Assembly: GCA_964250765.1 (NCBI GenBank) | Contig: CAXUHF010000004.1 | Coordinates: 17,981 to 81,980 of the forward strand | Direction of reading: 5' to 3' | DNA: 64,000 nt | DNA from: JBBQVS01 sp964250765 | GTDB taxonomy: Bacteria; Chloroflexota; Ktedonobacteria; Ktedonobacterales; Ktedonobacteraceae | Part shown: positions 52,388-60,859 of the stretch, one piece after another | How positions within the stretch are numbered: position 1 is the first letter of the stretch | Layout: each line of letters begins with the position of its first letter | The notes under the pieces: generated by a model | Database searches by the model: none | What the model was told of the DNA's origin: nothing | The model's input: only the letters and a program-made list of their open reading frames with translations | Program-made: the position numbers and the translations under genes

Positions 52388-52708
52388 ATGGCATACCAAA
52401 TGACTGTGACATTAACAGACCAGGAATACCAAAAGCTTGTGACGGAAGCGACCAGGAGGGGGGAACAGCCAGAAACGTTGTTACATGGTTTCATTGAGCG
52501 TTTACCTTCCTCTTCGCAGGACACACATGCCATGACTGGACATGAACTAACAGAGAAATTGTATCGTGAGGGAAAACTTGCTAGCCTTGCAACTCATCGT
52601 CCTCTATCTCAAGAGGAACGGGAACAGCGCGAACAATTTGTTCAACAGCTAAGCAAAGGACCTAAATCTGCATCTGAAATGGTTATTGAGGATCGAGGAC
52701 CTTATTAA
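52388..52708 (+). CDS. Orphan VapB-like antitoxin
   Basis: A 106-aa protein starting at ATG 52388 (MAYQMTVTLTDQEYQKLV), with GGGAG upstream. The first 35 residues, a beta strand followed by helices (TVTLTDQEYQKLVTEATRRGEQPETLLHGFIERL), look like a ribbon-helix-helix or VapB-type DNA-binding part; the remainder is charged and could embrace a toxin. The toxin gene that follows is only a fragment. Confidence 0.6.
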   Translation: MAYQMTVTLTDQEYQKLVTEATRRGEQPETLLHGFIERLPSSSQDTHAMTGHELTEKLYREGKLASLATHRPLSQEEREQREQFVQQLSKGPKSASEMVIEDRGPY

Positions 52709-52804
52709 GCTCCTGACCTTACTTTTGTCTGCGCTAATCTTGGTCTTCTCGCTGTTGCTACTGCTGAAGGCTTGAGAGTCGAGAACCCAAACAACTATTT
52801 ATAA
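52709..52804 (+). pseudogene. PIN-domain (VapC-type) toxin C-terminal remnant
   Basis: Directly after the antitoxin's TAA, and in the same frame, 31 codons read APDLTFVCANLGLLAVATAE, then GLRVENPNNYL and a stop. This is the end of a PIN domain (pattern D..LVTAD..LL..A..EGL.V..P). The catalytic start of the toxin is missing, so a deletion removed it. Confidence 0.6.
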
Positions 52805-52880
52805 GCGGTACAGAGCATGATAGAATGTACTTATATCAAACACACAAAAAGAAACACGCGATGAGAAGGAACGAGTTTTT

Positions 52881-54050
52881 ATGGCCCTTACTATAGGTAT
52901 TATTGGCTTGCCACAGAGTGGCAAGACGACATTGTTTAATGCACTGACGAAGGCGGGTGCGCCCGTGAGCGGGTATGCAAGTAGCACGGTGCAGGCGAAT
53001 CTGGCAATGGTGCAGGTGCCAGATGCACGCTTAGAGCCACTTGCGGAGATATTCAATCCAAAGAAGACGACGTATACGACGGTTGAGTTTGTGGATGTCG
53101 CGGGCATGGGACAGACCGCGAAAGAGAAGCAAGAGGAGCGCAAGGGATTAAGTGCTGAATTCCTGGGGCATATTCGCAATGCTGACGCGCTGGCAATTGT
53201 GCTGCGCACGTTTAGCAATAGCAACGTACCACATATCAATGGAGAGATTGACCCAAATCGCGATCTGGATAGTCTCAATGCTGAATTGGTGCTAACTGAC
53301 CTTGCCTCCGTCGAGAAGCGTATCGAGCGCACAACAAAGGCAGCAAAGTCCGGCGACAAGAAGTATCTGCAAGAGTTAGAGGTTCTACGCAAACTGCAAG
53401 ACGCGCTCAACGAACTAAAGCTGGCGAGCGAGGTCGAGTTATCGCAGCAGGAACGTGGATTGTTAAGCGAACTCTTTTTGATCACAATGAAGCCGCGTAT
53501 GTACGTGCTGAATGTCAGCGAAGATGTACTGGGCGAGGCACAAACGATTCTAGCAAAAATCGCGTCAGGTGAAGCAACACCAGACCTGACAGGCGAACTA
53601 AAGGGCATTGCTACAGTTGCTCAACGTGCGAAGGACGAGGGAGCCGAGGTTGCGGCGGTCTCCGCACGTTTGGAAGCGGAACTTGCCGAATTGCCAGAAG
53701 AGGATGCACAAGAGTACCTTGAATCATTGGGTCTACCGCAGTTGGGAGCAGACCGCGTGATTCAGGTTGGTTATCGTCTGCTCAACCTCATCACGTTTCT
53801 GACGGCAGGTGAAGATGAGGTACGTGCATGGACGGTCACAAGCGGAGCAAAGGCACCAGAGGCCGCCGGAAAAATCCACTCGGATATTGAGCGTGGTTTT
53901 ATTCGCGCCGAGGTGACACGCTACGAAGACTTCATGGCGTCTGGCTCGTTTGCAGCTGCGTCTAAAAAGGGCTTGCAACGACTGGAAGGCAAAGAGTACG
54001 TTGTGCAAGATGGCGATATTGTACATTTCCGCTTCAATGTAGGCAAATAA
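52881..54050 (+). CDS. ychF: Redox-regulated ATPase YchF
   Basis: A 389-aa Obg-related P-loop ATPase. The P-loop GLPQSGKTT lies at residues 9-17, switch region VEFVDVAGM follows, and the ATP-preferring G4 is replaced as in YchF (YVLNVSED). The C-terminal TGS-type domain shows TWTVTSGAKAPEAAGKIHSDIERGFIRAEV. YchF binds ribosomes and affects the stress response and peroxide tolerance. AAGGAA precedes ATG. Confidence 0.93.
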   Translation: MALTIGIIGLPQSGKTTLFNALTKAGAPVSGYASSTVQANLAMVQVPDARLEPLAEIFNPKKTTYTTVEFVDVAGMGQTAKEKQEERKGLSAEFLGHIRNADALAIVLRTFSNSNVPHINGEIDPNRDLDSLNAELVLTDLASVEKRIERTTKAAKSGDKKYLQELEVLRKLQDALNELKLASEVELSQQERGLLSELFLITMKPRMYVLNVSEDVLGEAQTILAKIASGEATPDLTGELKGIATVAQRAKDEGAEVAAVSARLEAELAELPEEDAQEYLESLGLPQLGADRVIQVGYRLLNLITFLTAGEDEVRAWTVTSGAKAPEAAGKIHSDIERGFIRAEVTRYEDFMASGSFAAASKKGLQRLEGKEYVVQDGDIVHFRFNVGK

Positions 54051-54053
54051 TAG

Positions 54054-54157
54054 AAAAGAAGAAAGGGCCTGCTTCACTCATGCAACATNNNNNNNNNNGC
54101 GTCGCCTTAAGATAAACACATTTTTTTTTTTTTTAACCCAGGCCCTTTCTTCTTTTT
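54054..54157. terminator. ychF terminator palindrome with assembly gap
   Basis: AAAAGAAGAAAGGGCCTG and its complement enclose ten Ns (54089-54098) and a run of Ts. It starts four bases behind the ychF stop. Confidence 0.75.
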
Positions 54158-54289
54158 TGCACTATAAAACAAATGAAATTTTTTGTCTCACTTTTGTTGT
54201 GTCATTCGTGTAAGCTGTAGCGGAGAAATTAATTATGAATGTTTTGCACATCCAGGATGCTCATAGCATCTCATAGGAAGAGCACGTTT

Positions 54290-54565
54290 ATGAGTCACGA
54301 GTTGCTACCGTCATCGCAACAGACATACATTCCTGCCGTTACGATTAGCAGCGCAACGTTTAAGCACTCGTGGGGAAAGGTACCTGTTGCCACAACAGGA
54401 GCACCCGAACATGTGTGTGGCGAGGCACGGCGTGTTGGCTATACAGGAAAAACTGAAACAGATTTTGCTCTCTACCGCCTCAAGATAAAATCCTCTAATG
54501 GTATTCCAACTGTGACGCTACCTAGTTTCTATGTCATTAAAGGCGGTTTTTTTGTAGAGTATTAA
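54290..54565 (+). CDS. Hypothetical small protein
   Basis: A 91-aa protein starting MSHELLPSSQQTYIPAV, with AGGAAGAG upstream. It has no membrane helix or known motif; one Cys (HVCGEA). The beta-type end (GIPTVTLPSFYVIKGGFFVEY) suggests a small folded protein. It is not recognised and lies convergent to a membrane protein. Confidence 0.5.
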   Translation: MSHELLPSSQQTYIPAVTISSATFKHSWGKVPVATTGAPEHVCGEARRVGYTGKTETDFALYRLKIKSSNGIPTVTLPSFYVIKGGFFVEY

Positions 54566-54569
54566 CTAC

Positions 54570-55007
54570 CTAGGAATGCTTATCTAGGCCGCGCCAAGCT
54601 TCAACATGCCAGATTGCCTGTCCAAACAGCCGCCGCGCTCCAACGAGGAACACGATGGCGAACACGAGTAAGCCTGGAACAAGCATAAATGCTCCACGTG
54701 CCAAATCGTCTACTACGTCAAAGATTTGAATGAGAGCGATCAGCACCATGAACCCTGCAAGCATCCGTCGCGCCCTTATTCCGAGGAGAAACAGCAACAT
54801 CATCGCTAATGCAAGGTTTCGTGCAAACATGTAGTCTGCATAAACTCGTGCTGCCCCTGTCATGAGACTCCCGTTCGTCAGGATCGTAGGGTCTACTTTG
54901 CTAATCACTGCACCAACTGTGGTCAAGAGAGCACCAAGTACTACCACTATAGACACCCACAATGGAATGTGCAAGGTCGGTTGTAACTGTAGGGGGGATT
55001 TGATCAT
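54570..55007 (-). CDS. Four-helix membrane protein of unknown function
   Basis: A 145-aa protein starting at ATG 55007 with AAGGAG 8 bases upstream. Four helices (about residues 15-35, 60-80, 85-105, 110-130). Conserved-looking charged spots ARNLAL and DDLARG lie between helices, as in DUF4267-like proteins. The function is unknown. Confidence 0.65.
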   Translation of the reverse strand: MIKSPLQLQPTLHIPLWVSIVVVLGALLTTVGAVISKVDPTILTNGSLMTGAARVYADYMFARNLALAMMLLFLLGIRARRMLAGFMVLIALIQIFDVVDDLARGAFMLVPGLLVFAIVFLVGARRLFGQAIWHVEAWRGLDKHS

Positions 55008-55127
55008 GATTGACACTCCTTCTTGACGGGATAAATTCCCGTAGGACCAGATAATGCAGGTGAACAAATGAACGAGAGAAGAAAAAATCTTGCCCTCAAT
55101 CGCTGGGTCCGCTTTAGCGCACCCCGT

Positions 55128-55844
55128 TTATGCAATAACTGCATCGCGTTGTTGACGAAGCTGGTCAATCATAGGTTTGTTTTTGCGAAAGGTATGCATG
55201 CTCCAGTGAGCAGCAGGCATGATAACAGCGATATTCAGGATAGGGCTAAGTACGAGCATGAGTGAGATTGGTAGCGTGAATACTAATACTGCGAGCAGTA
55301 AAAGACTGGCAAGAGTTACGCAACCCCAGACAAGCGTCAGTAGCCGATAGAAAGAGCGTACCTGTGGGAATGACCAATCAGCATTAAAATTGGCAACGCG
55401 TTGTGAACCATTTTGCGCCAGGACTGAACGAACGATATAGAACAAGATTGGTTTGGGAAAGAGTAGTGAGACGAGCATTGCAATACCAAACAATCCACTT
55501 ACTGCAGCTCCTTGTAGCAACAAAAGTTGAGGACTCTTGAAGAGTAGAGCAAAGGCGGCTGTGAGCAGGAGACCTGCAACAACGAGCACTCCAACAGCAT
55601 CGATACGCTTTTTACAGATGATGTTAACGAGAGTAAACACGGCTGGAACCGAGCTTGCAAGCAACAATGCGTTGATAGTAGACATATGCGGTCGTGCCAG
55701 CATGTTTACTAGAAAAGGCACGCCAGCATTGATTAACAAATTTGGAAGCATACGATAAAGCATTTTGCCATTACTAACGTTCTTTGTATCTACGTTTGCT
55801 TGCTGCGTTGTAATTTCAGAAAGAGGTGTAGTCTGTGTAATCAC
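55128..55844 (-). CDS. VC0807-family-like membrane protein
   Basis: A 238-aa integral membrane protein of about six helices. The pattern LPNLLINAGVPFLVNMLARP, SSVPAVFTLVNII..KRIDAVG and FPKPILFYIVRSVLAQ fits the VC0807 group. The function is not known. Confidence 0.65.
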   Translation of the reverse strand: MITQTTPLSEITTQQANVDTKNVSNGKMLYRMLPNLLINAGVPFLVNMLARPHMSTINALLLASSVPAVFTLVNIICKKRIDAVGVLVVAGLLLTAAFALLFKSPQLLLLQGAAVSGLFGIAMLVSLLFPKPILFYIVRSVLAQNGSQRVANFNADWSFPQVRSFYRLLTLVWGCVTLASLLLLAVLVFTLPISLMLVLSPILNIAVIMPAAHWSMHTFRKNKPMIDQLRQQRDAVIA

Positions 55845-56122
55845 GTTCTTACCTTCCTTGTCTCATATCTTGTATAATCTCTTTGAGTACTATGATGCGT
55901 TTACTGTTTGACCTCTTACAGCCGCTTGTTGTGTAGCAGTTGTATCTTATGAGGAAAGTATAGCGGAGAAAGGACAAAACACCATCCGCGCCAGGGTTGA
56001 CCTTGGGTTGATATACACAAGCATCTATTCTCAACCCTCAGGTTGATGAAAGCTAAGAACAAAGAGGATATACTTCAAAGAGAAAACAGAACGTACTTCT
56101 GCACATGTTAGGAAAACGAAGC

Positions 56123-57430
56123 ATGAATCCATTAGCAGAACTGTATATCTTCGAGACAGCACCTTCTAAAGAACATCATATAAACGAACGGGGAGCTAGA
56201 TGGGGCGATGTGCCGCAAGGGAAACTCCTTCCTTATGAGTTCGCGCGGAGCTTTCTGCTCACGAATGATATAATAATGATAGGTGTTGCGCTCTATATCG
56301 GTATCACGACACAAGTGCCAGTGGTTATAAGAGCAGGTTTTGAGCTGCTTTTTGTTGGTGCTTACATGCTTTTACTGTTTGCAAGGAGCACAAAGCAGTT
56401 TTGGCATGTGGTTGGAATGTATCTTGTTGCCATCGGTGGAACGGTTATCTTGAACCTCGTCTTTCCAGGAATGTGGGGAAGTATCATACTCTATATACTC
56501 TGTGTCACAGTATGCTACCGTTTCCCTCTATGCTGGGCATTACCACTTGCGGTTCTATGCTTCTTTGTACTGATCGTAACAAATGGAATACTGCGACACC
56601 TTCCCAATCAACTAGAAGCATTAGGCATCAATCTAGCACTTATTATTGGATTATGCTGGTTTGGTTGGACACGACGTACACAATATCTGCTTATAGTAAG
56701 ATTACGTGAGACGCAGGAGCAACTAAGGGAGCAGATGAGACGTAGCGAAGAACTGGCGGCGGAACGGGAGCGCACAAGAATTGCACGTGATATTCATGAT
56801 GTCCTTTCGCACTCGCTGGCAGTGCTATCAATTCAGGTGCAAGCGGCACGGCAGTTACGAACACGAGATACTGAGCGACTCGCTGCGAAACTCGATGAGA
56901 TGGCGGTGCTTATTCGTGAAAGCATTACTGAGAGTCGTCGTGTCGTTGGGTTACTGAGAGAGAAACCAGTACCTCATTCTACTCAAGACGAGATGAGTAC
57001 GAGTTTACAGTCGCTTGTACTCACCTTCAACGAACGAACCGGTATTTCCTGTCACTTTGCAGAGAGTGGCATACCTCATGAAGTCAGTAGCCAACACAGG
57101 GAAATACTACATTCAGCCCTTCGTGAGATGTTAACCAATGCACATCGTCATGGCGCAGCAAAAACAGTATGGGTTACGCTGCAATGGCAAAAGACAAACA
57201 TGGTTATAGAGGTGCATGATGACGGAATGGGAACGAATGAAACGCAAATGGACATGTCTGTGCAAGAGATAGATGGGCATCATGGCCTACAGGGGATGCG
57301 CGAACGAGCAGCACTATTAGGAGGCGAGGTCAATGCGGGGCAGAAGGAAACAGGTGGCTTTCTGGTTAGTGTGAGGTTGCCTTATGAACAGTCTGATGAG
57401 AAAACAGCCAATGCAGGGAGTAGAGTGTGA
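56123..57430 (+). CDS. NarL-type sensor histidine kinase
   Basis: A 435-aa kinase. Five or six N-terminal membrane helices (residues about 45-195) are followed by the HisKA_3 phospho-acceptor ERTRIARDIHDVLSHSLAVL (His about residue 230) and the ATPase domain (LREMLTNAHRHG, GLQGMRERAALLGG). ATG 56123 has AGGA 9 bases upstream; ATG 56105 has none. It overlaps the response regulator by 4 bases (GTGA), so the pair is coupled. The signal is unknown. Confidence 0.9.
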   Translation: MNPLAELYIFETAPSKEHHINERGARWGDVPQGKLLPYEFARSFLLTNDIIMIGVALYIGITTQVPVVIRAGFELLFVGAYMLLLFARSTKQFWHVVGMYLVAIGGTVILNLVFPGMWGSIILYILCVTVCYRFPLCWALPLAVLCFFVLIVTNGILRHLPNQLEALGINLALIIGLCWFGWTRRTQYLLIVRLRETQEQLREQMRRSEELAAERERTRIARDIHDVLSHSLAVLSIQVQAARQLRTRDTERLAAKLDEMAVLIRESITESRRVVGLLREKPVPHSTQDEMSTSLQSLVLTFNERTGISCHFAESGIPHEVSSQHREILHSALREMLTNAHRHGAAKTVWVTLQWQKTNMVIEVHDDGMGTNETQMDMSVQEIDGHHGLQGMRERAALLGGEVNAGQKETGGFLVSVRLPYEQSDEKTANAGSRV

Positions 57431-58101
57431 GCGAACGACAGATTCGCGTTCTAATAGCAGATGATCAGCGTCTGATGAGAGAAGGAGTACGCATCATTCT
57501 GGAAGATGCACCAGACATCGAGGTTATTGGGGAGGCAGAAAATGGTCTTCTCGTGATGCAACTTGCAGAGAAACTGCTGCCTGACGTGATTCTCATGGAT
57601 ATCCGTATGCCCTTACTCGATGGTATCGAGGCGACAGAGCGAATTCACAAGCAGGTAGTACCGAAACCTCATATCTTACTCCTGACAACATTTGACACAC
57701 CAGAGTTGGTCATGGAAGGGATACGTGCGGGAGCATCTGGGTACCTGCTCAAGGACTGTAGTTCCGAAGAATTATGCAGTGCAGTGCGAACGGTTGCACG
57801 TGGGCAGGTTCTCCTACAAGCATCCAGCGTCACACAACTTCTAGCTGGACTTCATGCCCAGGAGCCACAGGTACCTAAAAATACTTCATTCTCTACAGAG
57901 GTAGAGAAGATGGGGCTAACCTCGCGCGAACTAGAAGTTGTGCGGCTGATCGCGCAGGGATACAGCAACACAGAGATTGCAACGGAACTTGTTGTAAGCG
58001 AGGCGACTATCAAGACGCATATCAATCACATCTTCTCTAAGTTAGGGGCGCGTGACCGCTCACAGGTTATAGTCAAGGCACGTCAGTTGGGCTTAGCGTG
58101 A
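57427..58101 (+). CDS. NarL/LuxR-family response regulator
   Basis: A 224-aa protein with GTG start in the GTGA overlap. Receiver: IADDQRLMREGV, the phospho-acceptor in DVILMDIRMP (about residue 55) and the LLKD Lys. The LuxR-type HTH is LTSRELEVVRLIAQGYSNTEIATELVVSEATIKTHINHIFSKLGARDR. It is phosphorylated by the upstream kinase. The targets are unknown; an MFS gene lies convergent. Confidence 0.93.
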   Translation: MSERQIRVLIADDQRLMREGVRIILEDAPDIEVIGEAENGLLVMQLAEKLLPDVILMDIRMPLLDGIEATERIHKQVVPKPHILLLTTFDTPELVMEGIRAGASGYLLKDCSSEELCSAVRTVARGQVLLQASSVTQLLAGLHAQEPQVPKNTSFSTEVEKMGLTSRELEVVRLIAQGYSNTEIATELVVSEATIKTHINHIFSKLGARDRSQVIVKARQLGLA

Positions 58102-58155
58102 TTAAGAACTTTATGTGATTTAGGAAAGGTTTTTCGTGAAGTACTAGTAACATTT

Positions 58156-59481
58156 TCACAGCTTTCTAAATTCTGAAGAGAACAAGCCGAGAATACAAGG
58201 TATTGAAATGAATGCTCCATTAAGCAGAAAGACAAGCACTAATCCGTAATGTGCTACAAGAACACCTCCCAATGCTACCGAAAGAGGATAGAAACCAAAG
58301 TTGGTAAATGCGAACGCACCCATAATGCGTCCCATAAGATGACGCGGAAGAACCTGCTGTATCACTGTGGTAGAAATAACGTTGCCCGAACCATTCACCA
58401 AGCCAGCGACGAACATAGTAAAACATACAGCTACTACACTAGTGAGGAAGGGAACAAGTGTCATAGTGAATGCTTGAACAATGAATAGAGCAAGAAAAAC
58501 CATCTCACGATGAGGCATCTTGCCTAGCGTTCCTGCCACTATTGCTCCTAGCAGTGCTCCTACCGAAAAAGTTGCTATAATAAAACCGTATCCAACTGCT
58601 CCTGCTTTTAGAAAATTGTGTGTAAATACGGGTAACGCGACTGATATTGCTGCTCCACTGCCAAGATTCATAAATGTCACGATAACAAGGTAAAGTTGTA
58701 GGTAACGCGATGTCCGTAATAATTGCCAAAATGTCATTGGGGTTTGTGCGGCAAAAGATGTTTCTTTCATCTCAGCCACCTGTTTTGGGGACACATGATA
58801 CCTCTCACTCATAAATGCAAGCGTAAGTGCAGAGATCAGAAATGAGAGAGAATCAAGTGCAAGCGCGATACTTGGTTGAAAACGACTTACAATAATACCT
58901 GCTAGTGCAGACCCGATGAACATAGCGATTTGCATCGAACTTGTTCGGATAGCGTTCCCTGCTTGTAGCTCGTCGTTAGAAAGAATATATGGAGTGATCG
59001 ACCACGTGGCGGGTGTGAAGAGTCCAGAGAAACCACCCAACAGGAATAAGAGTGTATACAAGACCCAGAAAGCAGAATAGCCTTGCAACATTACTACCGC
59101 TAGCATACCTGTTAGGAACAGACGCGCCATGTCTGAAAGCAACATCATGCAACGTGGGTGTAAGCGATCACTCAAAGGACCACCTAAAAGGATGCTTGCA
59201 ACACGTGGTACACCATATGCAGTCAGTGCAAAACCTAGACTTTGTGCGCCACCACCTTTACTTAGTATAAACCACGGCAACGCCACTAAGTAAAAGGCAT
59301 CGCCTATAGTGGAGATCAACTGTCCACTGAAGAGTAAGCAAAAATTCCGATTATGAAGTGGCGTTACTACTTCGCCAACCATACTAAGCAACGCATGTTT
59401 TGTTGTCTCTGACTTACGAGGAGACAAAGTGTTTTGTATGGCATTAGTCTGCCCTTCGGTAGAAGAGTTTTTTGAAGGCAT
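58156..59481 (-). CDS. MFS transporter, MFS_3/macrolide-efflux-like
   Basis: A 441-aa, 12-helix transporter. Family marks: NRNFCLLFSGQLISTIGDAFYLVALPWF, GGPLSDRLHPR (motif A like) and GLFTPATWSITPYIL. It likely exports a drug-like compound. It is 51 bases behind the ECF sigma factor gene in the same direction and could be its target. Confidence 0.88.
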   Translation of the reverse strand: MPSKNSSTEGQTNAIQNTLSPRKSETTKHALLSMVGEVVTPLHNRNFCLLFSGQLISTIGDAFYLVALPWFILSKGGGAQSLGFALTAYGVPRVASILLGGPLSDRLHPRCMMLLSDMARLFLTGMLAVVMLQGYSAFWVLYTLLFLLGGFSGLFTPATWSITPYILSNDELQAGNAIRTSSMQIAMFIGSALAGIIVSRFQPSIALALDSLSFLISALTLAFMSERYHVSPKQVAEMKETSFAAQTPMTFWQLLRTSRYLQLYLVIVTFMNLGSGAAISVALPVFTHNFLKAGAVGYGFIIATFSVGALLGAIVAGTLGKMPHREMVFLALFIVQAFTMTLVPFLTSVVAVCFTMFVAGLVNGSGNVISTTVIQQVLPRHLMGRIMGAFAFTNFGFYPLSVALGGVLVAHYGLVLVFLLNGAFISIPCILGLFSSEFRKL

Positions 59482-59532
59482 GAAGATATACCTCTTTCAA
59501 AATGGTGAGAACACGTTGTAGGAGTTCGTGTA

Positions 59533-60753
59533 CTACTCTTGGAAAGTGGTAAGAACCTGTAGCGTTTGATAGTTCGCAAAAACAATAAGTTGCTTCTTGT
59601 TTGCAACATCAATGAGGCAAAAGCGAATAGCCATTTGACCTTCGTGCTCCATCACTGTTTCTGCGCCAATAATACACTGTGGATATTGCTCTTTGAAAGC
59701 ACGCGGCACTGGATGATTCCAGAGAGTTACACCAAAAGCCCACATGCTACTATACTCTCCACATGCTGGACATTCCAGTGTAAGCACATGTTCCGGGTGA
59801 GGACGGCGTTTATCTGCATATGGCTCATAAGGACGAACGAGCCGTAGTCGTGCTCTTGCACCACATGAACGACAAGGATAGCTACCGTTGTGTAAAGCCT
59901 GTGTCATATAAGGTTTCATCACGGCATTGACTCGTTTAAGGGCAGGTTTAAACGAGTGTAGCCCATAGAGTTCTGACATATGCGTACTAACGTTGAAATC
60001 TCCGTGAACAGAAGAGCACGATGGACAGCGCATCCAAAGGTTCCCAAGGCCATCTTCACCAGATATAAGTTTCCCAAGCAAGCGTCGATGTCCACAGTAA
60101 AAACACCACTCTCGTGTTGTACGCCATCCTTCAACCATTTCTGAGTCTACAGCTAAACCAAACAATTCTGCTTCAGAACGTAGTTCATTATTAAGTAATT
60201 GGCGTAGCTGACGACGAGCACGATAGAGTCGTTCCTCTAACGCATGAATCGTCATTCCTAATTGTAATGCTGCCTCTCGTTGTGGCAATTCTGCAAGATA
60301 GTGTAGTTCTACGGCTCTACGTGTATCTGTTGGTAGATGTCCTAGCGCATGGTCGAGCAATACTATCATGTCTTGCCGGCTCAACTCTTCTATAGGATCA
60401 AATGCTGAAGGGTCGAGGATGTCAACTTCTGGCTGACCTTCATGCTCTTTTTCTATATAAAGATGAGAAAAAGATATCTGCCGTGTTGTGACTATACTTT
60501 GTGTTCGTAACCAACGTAGACAGACATTGCGACAGATGCCATTAAGCCAAACATCAAAACACTCTGGTTCGCGTAAGGAATGAAGGTGTCGCCATGCTTC
60601 AAGTAAGGTTTCCTGTACTACATCGTCAATAGCGTCAGGTAGCACTCCTTGTGCATGTGCAAGGCGAAGCAACCGAGGACGAGCGGCGGCAAGTAATGTA
60701 TCTATGTTTCTAGCACCATTGGGTACGGAGCTTGTATTAAGTACATTTTGCAT
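59533..60753 (-). CDS. ECF-type sigma factor with C-terminal double zinc-ribbon extension
   Basis: A 406-aa protein, twice the usual ECF length. Region 2 (residues about 20-90, DDVVQETLLEAWRHLH) and region 4 (about 125-190, ELPQREAALQLGMTIHALEERLYRAR) are complete. The extension of about 200 residues has four CxxC pairs: 217/220, 243/246, 294/297 and 328/331, which would make two zinc ribbons. It may sense redox or zinc, or hold the sigma factor inactive. No anti-sigma gene is adjacent; an MFS gene follows. Confidence 0.85.
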   Translation of the reverse strand: MQNVLNTSSVPNGARNIDTLLAAARPRLLRLAHAQGVLPDAIDDVVQETLLEAWRHLHSLREPECFDVWLNGICRNVCLRWLRTQSIVTTRQISFSHLYIEKEHEGQPEVDILDPSAFDPIEELSRQDMIVLLDHALGHLPTDTRRAVELHYLAELPQREAALQLGMTIHALEERLYRARRQLRQLLNNELRSEAELFGLAVDSEMVEGWRTTREWCFYCGHRRLLGKLISGEDGLGNLWMRCPSCSSVHGDFNVSTHMSELYGLHSFKPALKRVNAVMKPYMTQALHNGSYPCRSCGARARLRLVRPYEPYADKRRPHPEHVLTLECPACGEYSSMWAFGVTLWNHPVPRAFKEQYPQCIIGAETVMEHEGQMAIRFCLIDVANKKQLIVFANYQTLQVLTTFQE

Positions 60754-60859
60754 GATGAGCGTTCATTTCCTCCTGTTCTTTATCTGACTAGGAGTATGTC
60801 GCATCTTCTGTTCAAAACCTCACACAATTTTCCGCGTTTTAGAAATGCTTGGTATGCAA

